Shown: piece after piece, positions 9,458-18,186 of the stretch
Layout: the number at the start of each line of letters is the position of its first letter
How positions within the stretch are numbered: position 1 is the first letter of the stretch
NCBI GenBank assembly: GCA_947373185.1
Contig: CANBWP010000001.1
Location: 1-64,000, forward strand
From: Comamonadaceae bacterium
Lineage (GTDB): Bacteria; Pseudomonadota; Gammaproteobacteria; Burkholderiales; Burkholderiaceae_C
Direction of reading: 5' to 3'
DNA: 64,000 bases
Position numbers and translations under genes: made by a program
Notes under the pieces: generated by a model
The model's input: only the letters and a program-made list of their open reading frames with translations
What the model was told of the DNA's origin: nothing
Database searches by the model: none

Positions 9458-11308
9458 TTAAGCCGCCAACTGCCGCAAGTTGTCCATGGCTTTGGCCACG
9501 CGCTGGGCTTGCACTTGCGGCATCGGCAGGTAACTGCCGCCCATGGTGTGCGCCAAGTTTTGCACTTGCGGGTCGGGTTGAAGGGACGTGTCAATCCACA
9601 AAGATCGGTGACCTGTTTGACGCCACTGCGCGCTCCACTGCAGGGCATCGGCTTGCGCTTGTGCGCGACCGCCCAAGCCTTGCAAAGTGACGTTGGCACG
9701 GCCATCGCTGAGCATCACCAAAATAGGCGTCACACCCTGCCGATGCAACTGTGCGGCTTGCTCGTAGGCCATTTTCAAAGCCAAAGCCAAGGGTGTGCCG
9801 CCCCCGCCAGGCAAGCCAGTCATGGCCCGTTTGGCACGCACCAAAGAGCGCGTCATGGGCAGCAGCAGTTGTGCTTGTGCGCCTCTAAAGGCCACGATGC
9901 AAACGCTGTCACGGCGTGCATAAGATTGTTGCAACAACAATTCAACGGCACCCTTGGCTTCAGCCAATCGTTGCAAGGCGGCTGAGCCAGAGGCATCTAA
10001 GGCCAAAATCAAGCAACTGGACGCGTGCTGTTGATAGCGGTGCACATGAAAATCTTCAGAGCGAATGGCAACGCGCCCTTGTACCTTGGCGCCTCTGAGT
10101 TTTTGTTTGGGTGCTGCTGCACGCAAAGTGGCCAACACATGCAAACGAGAATGACCACCGGGTCTGCCTGGCCGAGGTGGCAGGGGTCTACCGCGTTGAG
10201 TGCCAGTTTTGAATTGACCGCTTCGGCCCGAGGTGTTGCCCTGACTGCGACCCGCTTGCGTCATCAAGGTGTCGAGCATGCCCGGGGGCAAACTGGCCAA
10301 GGCCGCGGCCACCATCATCTCTTGCAAGTCTTCCGCTGTGGGTTCTGAAGGTGGCGATTCAGGCTGTGCATCTTCAGAATCTTGCTCAGATTCTGGCGGC
10401 TGTTCTGCTTTTTCTTCGGATGTCTCTTCTCGTGTTTCTTCTCTTGTCTCTTCTGCTGCAGATTCTTCTTGTTGTTCCGAGGGCCATTGGGTGGCTCTAG
10501 GTGCCAACACGCGACGTGCGGCAAATTCCAAATCCTCATCTTCAACTGTGGTGCGCAAATTCAAGGCTGCATGGCAACAGGCCACACGCAGAGCCAAGCT
10601 GGGAATGCGCAAAGAATCAATGCCCAAGCCTTGTGCTGTTGCGCACATGGCCAATGCTTGATCGTGTGTCCACTGAAGCTTGGGCAGAAGCGCTTGCATC
10701 TGTTGCAGATGTGCTTCGCTGAATTGCACCTCAATGGCCTGAGAGTCTGAGTCCAGCGCATCTACAGTCATGGCTTGAATGTCCGAAGGTGCGAGGTCTT
10801 TTAAATCCAACCAAATGCCCAATCGCTCTTGCAGGGCTTTGCCAATGGGGGCATCGTCTTCTAGCGATTCATCCAAAGCGATGACGCCAAATTGCGTGTT
10901 GATTGGCGCAGCGTCTGACTTCACATTCAAAGCGGGAATCGTCTGCGTGTCCATGGCTTGGGCAATTGGCGCGACCAACGCACTTGGAAACCTCTCGGCC
11001 ATGCTGATGCAAACTGCACCCTGATGGGCTTGCTGTAACAAACCGTTCTGCATGTGAAGCTGGCCCGTTTGCAAGGTGGTCGACAAATCAATGCCGCCCA
11101 ACAAGCGTTCAAGGTCAATGTTGCCGGGTAGTTTGACGGTTTTGACACTGCTGTTTTGCAATGCCTGGAGCCAACGCTCACGCACCGGACCAAAGGGTGC
11201 CTTCAGCCAAATACCGCCAAAGCCGTGGGGGTCAATTTGTAAAAGCTGCAAGGACGTGATGGCATCGTTCCATGCCGCAATGCCTTGCAAGGAGTTTGGC
11301 GATGCCAA
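9458..11308 (-). CDS. bchD: BchD, magnesium chelatase subunit D
   Basis: Subunit D of the Mg-protoporphyrin IX chelatase; it forms a double ring with BchI and activates BchH. The 616-residue protein has an AAA-like N-terminal half, then a strongly acidic Glu/Ser/Pro linker (about residues 270-325, including repeated EETRE), and a C-terminal von Willebrand A domain. The metal-site motif is LALDASGS, followed by GGGGTPLAL. The start appears to be a TTG at 11308, three bases after the bchI stop, and no later ATG would preserve the N-terminal domain. The Walker region is degenerate, as is usual for BchD. Confidence 0.94.
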   Translation of the reverse strand: MASPNSLQGIAAWNDAITSLQLLQIDPHGFGGIWLKAPFGPVRERWLQALQNSSVKTVKLPGNIDLERLLGGIDLSTTLQTGQLHMQNGLLQQAHQGAVCISMAERFPSALVAPIAQAMDTQTIPALNVKSDAAPINTQFGVIALDESLEDDAPIGKALQERLGIWLDLKDLAPSDIQAMTVDALDSDSQAIEVQFSEAHLQQMQALLPKLQWTHDQALAMCATAQGLGIDSLRIPSLALRVACCHAALNLRTTVEDEDLEFAARRVLAPRATQWPSEQQEESAAEETREETREETSEEKAEQPPESEQDSEDAQPESPPSEPTAEDLQEMMVAAALASLPPGMLDTLMTQAGRSQGNTSGRSGQFKTGTQRGRPLPPRPGRPGGHSRLHVLATLRAAAPKQKLRGAKVQGRVAIRSEDFHVHRYQQHASSCLILALDASGSAALQRLAEAKGAVELLLQQSYARRDSVCIVAFRGAQAQLLLPMTRSLVRAKRAMTGLPGGGGTPLALALKMAYEQAAQLHRQGVTPILVMLSDGRANVTLQGLGGRAQAQADALQWSAQWRQTGHRSLWIDTSLQPDPQVQNLAHTMGGSYLPMPQVQAQRVAKAMDNLRQLAA

Positions 11309-11311
11309 CTT

Positions 11312-12352
11312 TCACGCACCCAAAATTTCTTGCAAACACCTTTGCACGCGTTCGCCAGAATCTGTGTCGTCCAAAGGGTTGCGGCGCAGGCGATGGCGCA
11401 AGGCCAGGGGTGCAATGGTTTGAAGGTGTTCTGGTTTGACAGTCTTGCTGCCTTGCATGGCTGCCAAGGCACGCGTTGCGCGCAGCAGGGTCAGTTCTGC
11501 GCGAAGCCCATCCGTGCCCAGTTGCTGACACAAGCGTGCGCAAAGGGTGAGCATCTCGTCGCTGACGACTACCGAGTCCAACAGCTTTCTGGCTTTGACG
11601 ATGCGTTTTTGGAGCTTGTCGCTCTCGTCTTGCCATTGTGCTTTGTAGGCTACGGGGTCTTTGTCAAATGCATCGCGGCGTTTGATGACTTCAACGCGCA
11701 GAGCGATGTCTTGCGGCGTGCGAACTTGAACCGACAAACCAAAACGGTCGAGCAATTGAGGACGCAATTCGCCTTCTTCAGGGTTGCCGCTGCCGACCAA
11801 CACGAAGCGCGCTGGGTGGCGAATGCTGAGGCCTTCGCGCTCTACCAAGTTTTCGCCGGAAGCGGCAACGTCAATCAGCAGGTCGACCAAATGATCGTCC
11901 AACAAATTCACTTCGTCGATGTACAAAAAACCGCGGTGCGCTTGGGCCAACAAGCCAGGCGAAAATTCTTTGATGCCTTGCGACAAAGCTTTCTCTAAAT
12001 CGAGTGCGCCCACAATGCGATCTTCTGTCGCGCCCAAAGGCAAGTCCACCACGCTGACGGCACGGCTTTCGGTTTGGAGCTTGGCTGCTTTGGCACCAGG
12101 TGTGCCTTGCGAGGCTTGGCAAACAGGGCAGGCCTGCGCTGGCTTTTGGGGATCGCATTTGTAGGGACAGCCCTTCACCACCTGAATGGGCGGCAGAAAA
12201 TCGGCCAAAGCCCGCACGGCGGTGGATTTGCCAGTTCCTCGATCGCCCAGCACCAGCACGCCACCCACAGTGGGGTCAATGGCCACCACCTGAATGGCGA
12301 GGGTCATCTCGTCTTGACCGACGATGGCTGCGAAAGGAAACGTGGATGCCAT
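11312..12352 (-). CDS. bchI: BchI, magnesium chelatase AAA+ ATPase subunit
   Basis: AAA+ ATPase subunit of magnesium chelatase, committing protoporphyrin IX to bacteriochlorophyll. The Walker A motif GDRGTGKST is at residues 36-44, a Cys-rich insert (GCPYKCDPQKPAQACPVC) follows, and Walker B (FLYIDEVNLL) and the arginine-rich sensor segments are intact. I chose the ATG at 12350-12352, giving 346 residues; a GTG four codons upstream is possible. It heads the bchI-bchD-bchO operon. A promoter with an overlapping PpsR operator is visible 29-70 bases upstream. Confidence 0.96.
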   Translation of the reverse strand: MASTFPFAAIVGQDEMTLAIQVVAIDPTVGGVLVLGDRGTGKSTAVRALADFLPPIQVVKGCPYKCDPQKPAQACPVCQASQGTPGAKAAKLQTESRAVSVVDLPLGATEDRIVGALDLEKALSQGIKEFSPGLLAQAHRGFLYIDEVNLLDDHLVDLLIDVAASGENLVEREGLSIRHPARFVLVGSGNPEEGELRPQLLDRFGLSVQVRTPQDIALRVEVIKRRDAFDKDPVAYKAQWQDESDKLQKRIVKARKLLDSVVVSDEMLTLCARLCQQLGTDGLRAELTLLRATRALAAMQGSKTVKPEHLQTIAPLALRHRLRRNPLDDTDSGERVQRCLQEILGA

Positions 12353-12380
12353 GGAAAATCCCACTGAACTGATTCAGCCC

Positions 12381-12409
12381 ATAATCTGAAACTAGCCTCA
12401 AACTGTCAA
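12381..12409 (-). promoter_or_regulatory. bchI: Probable sigma-70 promoter of the bchI operon
   Basis: On the minus strand TTGACA (12404-12409) and GATTAT (12381-12386) are 17 bases apart, a good -35/-10 pair placed 29 bases upstream of the bchI ATG. The -35 hexamer is the right half of the PpsR operator, so repressor binding would block RNA polymerase. Confidence 0.6.
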
Positions 12410-12430
12410 GTTAAATTTACAGTTTGAGGC
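12395..12430. repeat. Perfect 12-bp inverted repeat between hemE and bchI
   Basis: GCCTCAAACTGT at 12395-12406 and ACAGTTTGAGGC at 12419-12430 are exact reverse complements with a 12-base centre. In RNA from either strand this would fold as a strong hairpin, just behind the hemE stop codon on the minus strand. No T-run follows, so it is not a classical intrinsic terminator. It encloses the PpsR operator and the bchI -35. Confidence 0.85.
12404..12421. promoter_or_regulatory. PpsR/CrtJ operator upstream of bchI
   Basis: TGTCAAGTTAAATTTACA fits TGT-N12-ACA. It forms the centre of a longer perfect inverted repeat (12395-12430) and overlaps the -35 element of bchI. No second operator is visible beside it, unlike the bchF and bchG sites. 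Confidence 0.75.
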
Positions 12431-12456
12431 TTCAACTAGGGGTTACTACTGTCGGT

Positions 12457-13566
12457 TTAGAGCGACGAACGGAGTTTCTTGGAGTGTCGATGGACGGTTT
12501 CAACCAAGGCTGTCACATGCTCGGGAGGGGTGTGTTGATGGATGCCATGCCCCAAATTGAAAATATGGGTGGGGCCCGTTTGGGTGGTGTCGGTGTGCGG
12601 TTTGCCAAAGCTGTCTAAAACCCTGACCACCTCTGTTTCGATGCTTTGCGGCGGTGCAAACAGCACATTGGGGTCGATGTTGCCTTGCAGTGCTTTACCT
12701 GGGCCGCCCACTTGGCCGCCCACCATGGCGCGGGCTTTGCCCAAGTTCATGGTCCAGTCGAGGCCCAAGACTTCGCAGTCGAGTTGGCCCATTTCGTCCA
12801 GCCACAAACCGCCGCCTTTGGTGAATACGATGCGAGGGATTTGTTGGCCTTCATGGTGTGTTTTGAGCTTGGAGAGCACCAATTCGGTGTACTTCAGGCT
12901 GAATTGCTGGAAAGCACCATCGGCCATCACGCCGCCCCAACTGTCAAAAATCATCACGGCTTGAGCGCCTGCGTCAATTTGGGCATTCAAGTATTCCGCC
13001 ACCGAGAGGGCGTTGATTTCCAGAATGCGGTGCATCAAGTCGGGTCGGCTGTACATCAGGCTTTTGACCAAGCGGTAGTCGTCCGAGCCTGCGCCTTCAA
13101 CCATGTAGCAGGCCAAAGTCCAAGGGCTGCCCGAGAAGCCGATGAGGGGGACGCGTCCATTCAAGGCCTTTCGAATGGAGGTGACCGCGTCAAACACGTA
13201 GCGCAGTTTGTTCATGTCGGGCACGTGCAAGGCGGCCACAGCGGCCTCGTCGCGCACCACTTTCTCGAATTTGGGGCCTTCGCCCAGGGCAAAGCTCAAG
13301 CCCAAGCCCATGGCGTCTGGCACGGTCAGGATGTCTGAAAACAAAATGGCGGCATCCAGAGGATACCGGTCCAAGGGCTGGAGCGTGACTTCTGTGGCGA
13401 AGTCGGCGTTGGTGGCCAAGCCCATGAAACTGCCCGCTTTTTCGCGGGTTTTTCGGTATTCAGGGAGGTAACGGCCTGCCTGACGCATCAGCCAAACTGG
13501 GGTGTGGTCAGTGGCTTGGCGCAGACAGGCGCGCAGGAATTGGTCGTTTTGGAGTGCTGGGTACAT
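12457..13566 (-). CDS. hemE: HemE, uroporphyrinogen III decarboxylase
   Basis: Cytoplasmic enzyme converting uroporphyrinogen III to coproporphyrinogen III, shared by haem and bacteriochlorophyll synthesis. The 369-residue protein has the signature [20 protein letters not shown] near the N-terminus (about 22-41), then [15 protein letters not shown] and [16 protein letters not shown]. The C-terminal [16 protein letters not shown] is also intact. It is divergent from dxs across a region with several TGTCAA half-sites, and sits between bch genes, consistent with co-regulation. Confidence 0.97.
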   Translation of the reverse strand: MYPALQNDQFLRACLRQATDHTPVWLMRQAGRYLPEYRKTREKAGSFMGLATNADFATEVTLQPLDRYPLDAAILFSDILTVPDAMGLGLSFALGEGPKFEKVVRDEAAVAALHVPDMNKLRYVFDAVTSIRKALNGRVPLIGFSGSPWTLACYMVEGAGSDDYRLVKSLMYSRPDLMHRILEINALSVAEYLNAQIDAGAQAVMIFDSWGGVMADGAFQQFSLKYTELVLSKLKTHHEGQQIPRIVFTKGGGLWLDEMGQLDCEVLGLDWTMNLGKARAMVGGQVGGPGKALQGNIDPNVLFAPPQSIETEVVRVLDSFGKPHTDTTQTGPTHIFNLGHGIHQHTPPEHVTALVETVHRHSKKLRSSL

Positions 13567-13606
13567 GGTCGTTGGGGGTCTGGTCAGAAACCAATCCTTG
13601 TCTAAG

Positions 13607-13683
13607 TGTCAATTCAAAATATATGCAAAGTGTCAATTTAACTTGACGATTTGTCAAATCGGGGTAAATTACAGGTCTGTCAA
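13607..13683. promoter_or_regulatory. Array of TGTCAA half-sites and probable promoter upstream of dxs
   Basis: Four TGTCAA half-sites point the same way at 13607, 13631, 13652 and 13678, about two helical turns apart. The second belongs to TGTCAATTTAACTTGACG (13631-13648), one base away from the PpsR consensus TGT-N12-ACA. On the plus strand TTGACG (13643-13648) and TAAATT (13665-13670) are 16 bases apart and could be the dxs promoter. Confidence 0.5.
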
Positions 13684-13702
13684 TCACCTCGTCAGGCCCG
13701 CC

Positions 13703-15580
13703 ATGAACGCCTTGTTGGAATGGATTCAATCGCCAGCGCAGTTGCGAAAACTGTCGCGCGACAGCTTGCCTGGCTTGGCCAATGAATTGCGCGAGCGTTT
13801 GATTCAATCCGTCTCGCAAACCGGTGGCCACTTCAGTTCGAACTTGGGCACTGTCGAACTCACCATTGCCTTGCACTATGTCTTCAACACGCCAGAAGAC
13901 CGTTTGATTTGGGATGTGGGCCACCAAACTTACCCTCACAAAATGCTCACTGGCAGGATGGACCAAATGGGGACGCTGCGTCAAAAGGGCGGCCTGAGTG
14001 GATTTCCAAGGCGAGAAGAGAGTGCGTACGACGCATTTGGCACAGCCCACTCGTCCACCAGCATTTCAGCGGCACTGGGCATGGCCATGGCCGCCAAACA
14101 AACAGGCACCCAACGCAAAGCCGTGGCCATCATTGGCGATGGCGCACTGACGGCAGGCATGGCCTATGAAGCGATGAACAATGCGGGCGCTGCAGACTGT
14201 GATGTGTTGGTGATCTTGAACGACAACGACATGTCGATCAGTCCGCCCGTGGGTGCTTTGAACCAGTACTTGGGCGAATTGATGTCCGGTCGCTTTTATG
14301 CGGAAGCCAAAAAAATTGGCGAAAAGTTTTTGAAAAATGCGCCGCCCTTGTTTGCATTGGCGCGTCAACTCGAACAACAAACGCACAACTTCATCCAACC
14401 TGAAACCATTTTTGAAAAGTTGGGATTCACTTACACAGGCCCCATCGATGGTCACGACGTGAATGGCATGGTGGATGCCTTGCAAAAATTGTCGCAAGCC
14501 AAAGGCCCACAGTTCTTGCACGTGGTCACGCGCAAGGGCAAAGGCTACGCCAAGGCCGAAGCCGATCCCATCAACTATCACGGCCCTGGCAAGTTCGACC
14601 CCGCGGTGGGCCTCACGCCTGCGGCCAGCAGCAAATTGACCTATACGCAAGTGTTTGGTCAATGGCTCTGCGACATGGCCGCCAAAGACCCCCGCTTGGT
14701 CGGTATCACGCCCGCCATGCGTGAAGGCTCTGGCATGGTGGCATTCAGCCAACGCTTTGCCAACCGTTATCACGATGTCGGCATTGCAGAGCAACATGCC
14801 GTCACCTTTGCAGCAGGCATGGCCTGTGAAGGTTTGAAGCCTGTGGTGGCCATTTATTCCACGTTTTTGCAACGTGCCTACGATCAATTGATTCACGACG
14901 TTGCTTTGCAAAATTTGCCCGTGGTTTTTGCACTGGACCGCGCAGGCTTGGTGGGCGCTGATGGCGCCACACATGCCGGCATGTTCGACATCGCCTTCAC
15001 CCGTTGTATTCCGAACATGAGTGTGGCGTGTCCTGCGGACGAAAATGAATGCCGCCAACTCCTCAGCACCGCTTATGCGCAAGACCATGCAGTCACAGTG
15101 CGATACCCGCGTGGCGCTGGCGTCGGTGCCGAAGTCTGCAAAGACTTAAGTACCTTGCCCTTTGGCAAAGGTGAGATTCGAAGACAAGGCAAAGGCGTTG
15201 CCATCGTGTCCTTTGGCCCTTTGCTCTACGAAGCTTTGAAAGTGGCAGAGCAGCTCGATGCCACAGTGGTCAACATGCGATGGGCCAAGCCTTTGGACCT
15301 TGAATTGCTGAATGAAGTTGCCCAGACCCACGAACGCTTGGTGACCCTCGAAGATGGCACACGCAAAGGCGGTGCTGGCGCAGCCGTGTTGGAAGCCTTG
15401 CAAGATTTGGGTCTGGCCAAGCCCGTGTTGGTCATTGGGTTTGAAGATGAATTCACAGAGCATGGTGATCCGGCTCTGTTGATGCAGCAATACGGCCTGA
15501 CAGCGCCAGGCATTCAAAAGCGCATCGCAAGCTTTTGGCCAGATGTTCAAGCGGCTCCCGCGCTCAGAAGGGTTGTTTAA
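13703..15580 (+). CDS. dxs: Dxs, 1-deoxy-D-xylulose-5-phosphate synthase
   Basis: Thiamine diphosphate enzyme that condenses pyruvate and glyceraldehyde 3-phosphate, the first step of the MEP isoprenoid pathway feeding carotenoids and the bacteriochlorophyll tail. The 625-residue protein shows [15 protein letters not shown], the cofactor motif [18 protein letters not shown] and the transketolase-type segment [17 protein letters not shown]. The frame is open from 13502, but I chose the ATG at 13703 because Dxs begins close to the [17 protein letters not shown] segment; the upstream stretch carries the control region. hemA follows without a gap. A second housekeeping dxs may exist elsewhere. 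Confidence 0.95.
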   Translation: MNALLEWIQSPAQLRKLSRDSLPGLANELRERLIQSVSQTGGHFSSNLGTVELTIALHYVFNTPEDRLIWDVGHQTYPHKMLTGRMDQMGTLRQKGGLSGFPRREESAYDAFGTAHSSTSISAALGMAMAAKQTGTQRKAVAIIGDGALTAGMAYEAMNNAGAADCDVLVILNDNDMSISPPVGALNQYLGELMSGRFYAEAKKIGEKFLKNAPPLFALARQLEQQTHNFIQPETIFEKLGFTYTGPIDGHDVNGMVDALQKLSQAKGPQFLHVVTRKGKGYAKAEADPINYHGPGKFDPAVGLTPAASSKLTYTQVFGQWLCDMAAKDPRLVGITPAMREGSGMVAFSQRFANRYHDVGIAEQHAVTFAAGMACEGLKPVVAIYSTFLQRAYDQLIHDVALQNLPVVFALDRAGLVGADGATHAGMFDIAFTRCIPNMSVACPADENECRQLLSTAYAQDHAVTVRYPRGAGVGAEVCKDLSTLPFGKGEIRRQGKGVAIVSFGPLLYEALKVAEQLDATVVNMRWAKPLDLELLNEVAQTHERLVTLEDGTRKGGAGAAVLEALQDLGLAKPVLVIGFEDEFTEHGDPALLMQQYGLTAPGIQKRIASFWPDVQAAPALRRVV

Positions 15581-16834
15581 ATGGCAGTTTGGACGCTTGG
15601 CCTGAACCATCGCACCGCGCCGATTGATTTGCGCGAGCGGTTTGCTTTTGCGTCTGAGCAGTTAGAGAACTCGTTGATTGGTTTGCGGCAAAGTTTTGAC
15701 AGCCACAAAGAAGTGGCCATCTTGTCGACTTGCAATCGAACAGAAATTTACTGTGCAGGTGACGCGGTGCAACTTCCTCAAACACTCGCTTGGTTGGCTG
15801 AGAAAGGGCAAACCAACATCGAGGGGTTGCAATCGCACATTTACCGCTTAGAAGGGGATGCCTCTGCGCGCCATGCCTTCAGAGTGGCCAGTGGGCTCGA
15901 CTCCATGGTGTTGGGGGAGTCGCAAATTTTGGGGCAATTGAAGGACGCCGTGAAGTTGGCGGCCGACACGGGTGCATTGGGCACCACCTTGAACCAATTG
16001 TTTCAACGTTCCTTTGCTGTGGCGAAGGAGGTCAGAACCTCCACAGAAATTGGTGTCCATTCCATCAGCATGGCAGCTGCATCGGTGCGACTGGCCAGTC
16101 GAATTTTTGAGAACATCCGCGACACCCATGTGTTGTTTGTGGGTGCCGGGGAAATGATTGAGTTGTGCGTGGCGCATTTTTCGACCAAGTCGCCCAAATC
16201 AATCACCATTGCCAATCGCTCTTCAGACAGAGCAGAGGCCCTGGCTTTAACGCATGGTGGCAGGTGCATCGGCCTGGCTGATTTGCCGCAAAAACTACAC
16301 CAATTTGATGTGATCATCAGTTGTACGGCCAGTACCCTCCCGCTGATTGGCCTGGGCGCTGTGAAAAGCGCTTTGAAGGCCAGAAAAAATCGCCCCATGT
16401 TCATGGTTGACCTGGCGGTGCCACGTGATATCGAGCCTGAGGTCAAAGACTTGCGCGATGTGTATCTTTATACCGTGGATGACTTGACGGAAGTGATCAA
16501 CAGCGGTCAAACACAGCGGCAAGCGGCTGTTGTCGATGCAGAAGTGATCATAGACGCAGGCGTCAAAAAGTTCATGGCCTGGCTTGATCAAAGGAGCCAT
16601 GTTCCCTTGATACAAGAGCTGAATTCTCAGGCTGACACTTGGCGGCAAGCTGAGTTGGTTCGCGCAAAAAAGTTGATTGAAAAAGGGCAAGCACTTGAAG
16701 AGGTTTTGGAGTCTTTTTCGATGGGCTTGATGAAGAAAATGCTGAATGGCCCCTTGCGTGAATTGCACCATGAAGAGCTTGCGCAAAGAGAAAAAGCACG
16801 CGATGCAGTGAAGAAAATGTTTTTAAACATTTGA
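15581..16834 (+). CDS. hemA: HemA, glutamyl-tRNA reductase
   Basis: NADPH-dependent reduction of glutamyl-tRNA to glutamate-1-semialdehyde, the first committed step of tetrapyrrole synthesis by the C5 route. The 417-residue protein opens GLNHRTAPIDLRERFAF and has the catalytic Cys51 in LSTCNRTEIYC. It also carries the substrate-recognition stretch FRVASGLDSMVLGESQILGQ and an NADPH domain with VGAGEM. The ATG follows immediately after the dxs stop, so the two are co-transcribed. Placement in the photosynthesis cluster suggests it boosts precursor supply for pigment. Confidence 0.96.
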   Translation: MAVWTLGLNHRTAPIDLRERFAFASEQLENSLIGLRQSFDSHKEVAILSTCNRTEIYCAGDAVQLPQTLAWLAEKGQTNIEGLQSHIYRLEGDASARHAFRVASGLDSMVLGESQILGQLKDAVKLAADTGALGTTLNQLFQRSFAVAKEVRTSTEIGVHSISMAAASVRLASRIFENIRDTHVLFVGAGEMIELCVAHFSTKSPKSITIANRSSDRAEALALTHGGRCIGLADLPQKLHQFDVIISCTASTLPLIGLGAVKSALKARKNRPMFMVDLAVPRDIEPEVKDLRDVYLYTVDDLTEVINSGQTQRQAAVVDAEVIIDAGVKKFMAWLDQRSHVPLIQELNSQADTWRQAELVRAKKLIEKGQALEEVLESFSMGLMKKMLNGPLRELHHEELAQREKARDAVKKMFLNI

Positions 16835-16864
16835 GCGTTGCCCAATTTCATTGAACCTTGAATC

Positions 16865-17848
16865 ATGCGAGTTCTTTTGCTAGGCGCTTCAGGAACCATC
16901 GGATCGGCCACGGCCAGGGCATTGACTCGGCATGGCCACGACGTGGTTTGTTTTCTGAGAAAAGCGCAAAGTTCACAGGCTAGCGCGGCGCCATTGAAAG
17001 GGGCTGATTCTTTACGAGGATTGACCCTGCGCTTTGGTGACCCTTGTAGTCTGGAATCTTTGCGGCGAGATGCATTTGCCTCAGACGCCTTTGATGCGGT
17101 GGTTTCTTGTATGGCCTCTAGAACAGGGACGCCCAGAGATGCCTGGCGGGTCGATCATCAAGCGCATCTTGATGTGTTGCAAGCGGCAAAAGAGGCGGGG
17201 GTTCAGAATTTTGTCCAGCTCTCAGCCATTTGTGTGCAAAAACCGGTATTGGCTTTTCAGCACGCTAAATTGGCTTTTGAAAATGCGTTAATTGCGTCGG
17301 GTATGACTTACTCTATCGTGCGGCCCACCGCCTTTTTCAAATCACTGTCAGGGCAGTTAGAGCGCGTCAAAAAGGGCAAGCCGTTTCTGATATTTGGCAA
17401 CGGGAAATTGACGGCCTGTCAACCCATCAGTGATGATGACCTGGGTGATTTCATCGCCGGCTGCCTGCAGTTGCAGAGTCGGCATAATCAAATTTTGTCG
17501 ATTGGCGGCCCTGGCCCTGCCATCACACCGCTTGATCAAGGCGCGTATTTATTCAAGTTATTGGGTAAAAAGCCTAAATTTAAAAGTGTGCCACTGGGGC
17601 TTCTCGACCTCATCATTGGGTTTTTAACAGTCATTGGCAAAGTGATCCCAGCCGCATCAGACAAGGCCGAGTTGGCGCGAATCGGGCGCTACTATGCAAC
17701 CGAATCCATGTTGGTTTGGGATGCTGTCAAACAACGCTACGATGCCAACGCGACCCCGTCGCATGGCACACATACTTTGTTTGACGCCTACGCTTTATGG
17801 CTTGAGGGTGAGGGCGTACCAGATCGACGGGAGCACGCTGTGTTTTAG
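16865..17848 (+). CDS. bciA: BciA, divinyl (proto)chlorophyllide 8-vinyl reductase
   Basis: NADPH-dependent reductase of the C-8 vinyl group, of the BciA (N-DVR) type rather than the ferredoxin-linked BciB type. The 327-residue protein has the NADP-binding GASGTIG at residues 7-13, VVSCMASRTGTPRDAW, SIVRPTAFFKSLSGQ and the family C-terminal motif YYATESMLVWD. It lies 30 bases downstream of hemA on the same strand and ends the visible photosynthesis cluster, 45 bases before the tRNA gene. Confidence 0.93.
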   Translation: MRVLLLGASGTIGSATARALTRHGHDVVCFLRKAQSSQASAAPLKGADSLRGLTLRFGDPCSLESLRRDAFASDAFDAVVSCMASRTGTPRDAWRVDHQAHLDVLQAAKEAGVQNFVQLSAICVQKPVLAFQHAKLAFENALIASGMTYSIVRPTAFFKSLSGQLERVKKGKPFLIFGNGKLTACQPISDDDLGDFIAGCLQLQSRHNQILSIGGPGPAITPLDQGAYLFKLLGKKPKFKSVPLGLLDLIIGFLTVIGKVIPAASDKAELARIGRYYATESMLVWDAVKQRYDANATPSHGTHTLFDAYALWLEGEGVPDRREHAVF

Positions 17849-17892
17849 CGACTAGGTTTGGCGACCCTGACCTCCTTTACAATAGATCTTCA

Positions 17893-17969
17893 GGGCCTAT
17901 AGCTCAGTTGGTTAGAGCAGAGGACTCATAATCCTTTGGTCCCAGGTTCAAGTCCTGGTGGGCCCACCA
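17893..17969 (+). tRNA. tRNA with CAT anticodon (Ile2 with lysidine, or elongator Met)
   Basis: A complete 77-nt cloverleaf can be drawn, with acceptor GGGCCTA/TGGGCCC, a D-arm, anticodon loop CTCATAA, T-arm and encoded CCA. The CAT anticodon means elongator tRNA-Met or the minor tRNA-Ile whose C34 becomes lysidine. The C4-G69 and C5-G68 acceptor pairs favour tRNA-Ile2, but this is not decisive. A TACAAT -10-like element lies at 17878-17883. Partial copies of its 3' half recur at 18888 and 20461, marking it as an integration site. Confidence 0.93.
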
Positions 17970-17980
17970 CTTTTAAAGTG

Positions 17981-18013
17981 GTACATACTGGAGACATCGT
18001 TTCCAGTTTGTAC
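17981..18013. repeat. Imperfect palindrome just downstream of the tRNA
   Basis: GTACATACTGGA and TCCAGTTTGTAC pair along 12 positions with one T-T mismatch around a 9-base centre. It begins 12 bases after the tRNA CCA end and could be a processing hairpin or an arm-type site of an integrated element; neither can be proved here. Confidence 0.5.
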
Positions 18014-18141
18014 TAGTCACTTTGTTAGCACCTTTCTTTTAGTTACAAAAGTAGATGTAGTCGTCAAGACTTCAAACAAACGCCCTAGAATGCAATCACA
18101 ATCCCTTCGCAGTGTCATTTAGTTGGCTCGGGCTTAGGGCG

Positions 18142-18168
18142 AAAAGGCCATCGAAAGATGGCCTTTTT
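18142..18168 (+). terminator. Strong intrinsic terminator before the NYN gene
   Basis: AAAAGGCCATC, a GAAA tetraloop and GATGGCCTTTT form a perfect 11-bp stem ending in a T-run. It would stop transcription coming from the tRNA, about 170 bases upstream. Confidence 0.88.
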
Positions 18169-18186
18169 ACATTCTAGGCGCACAAA

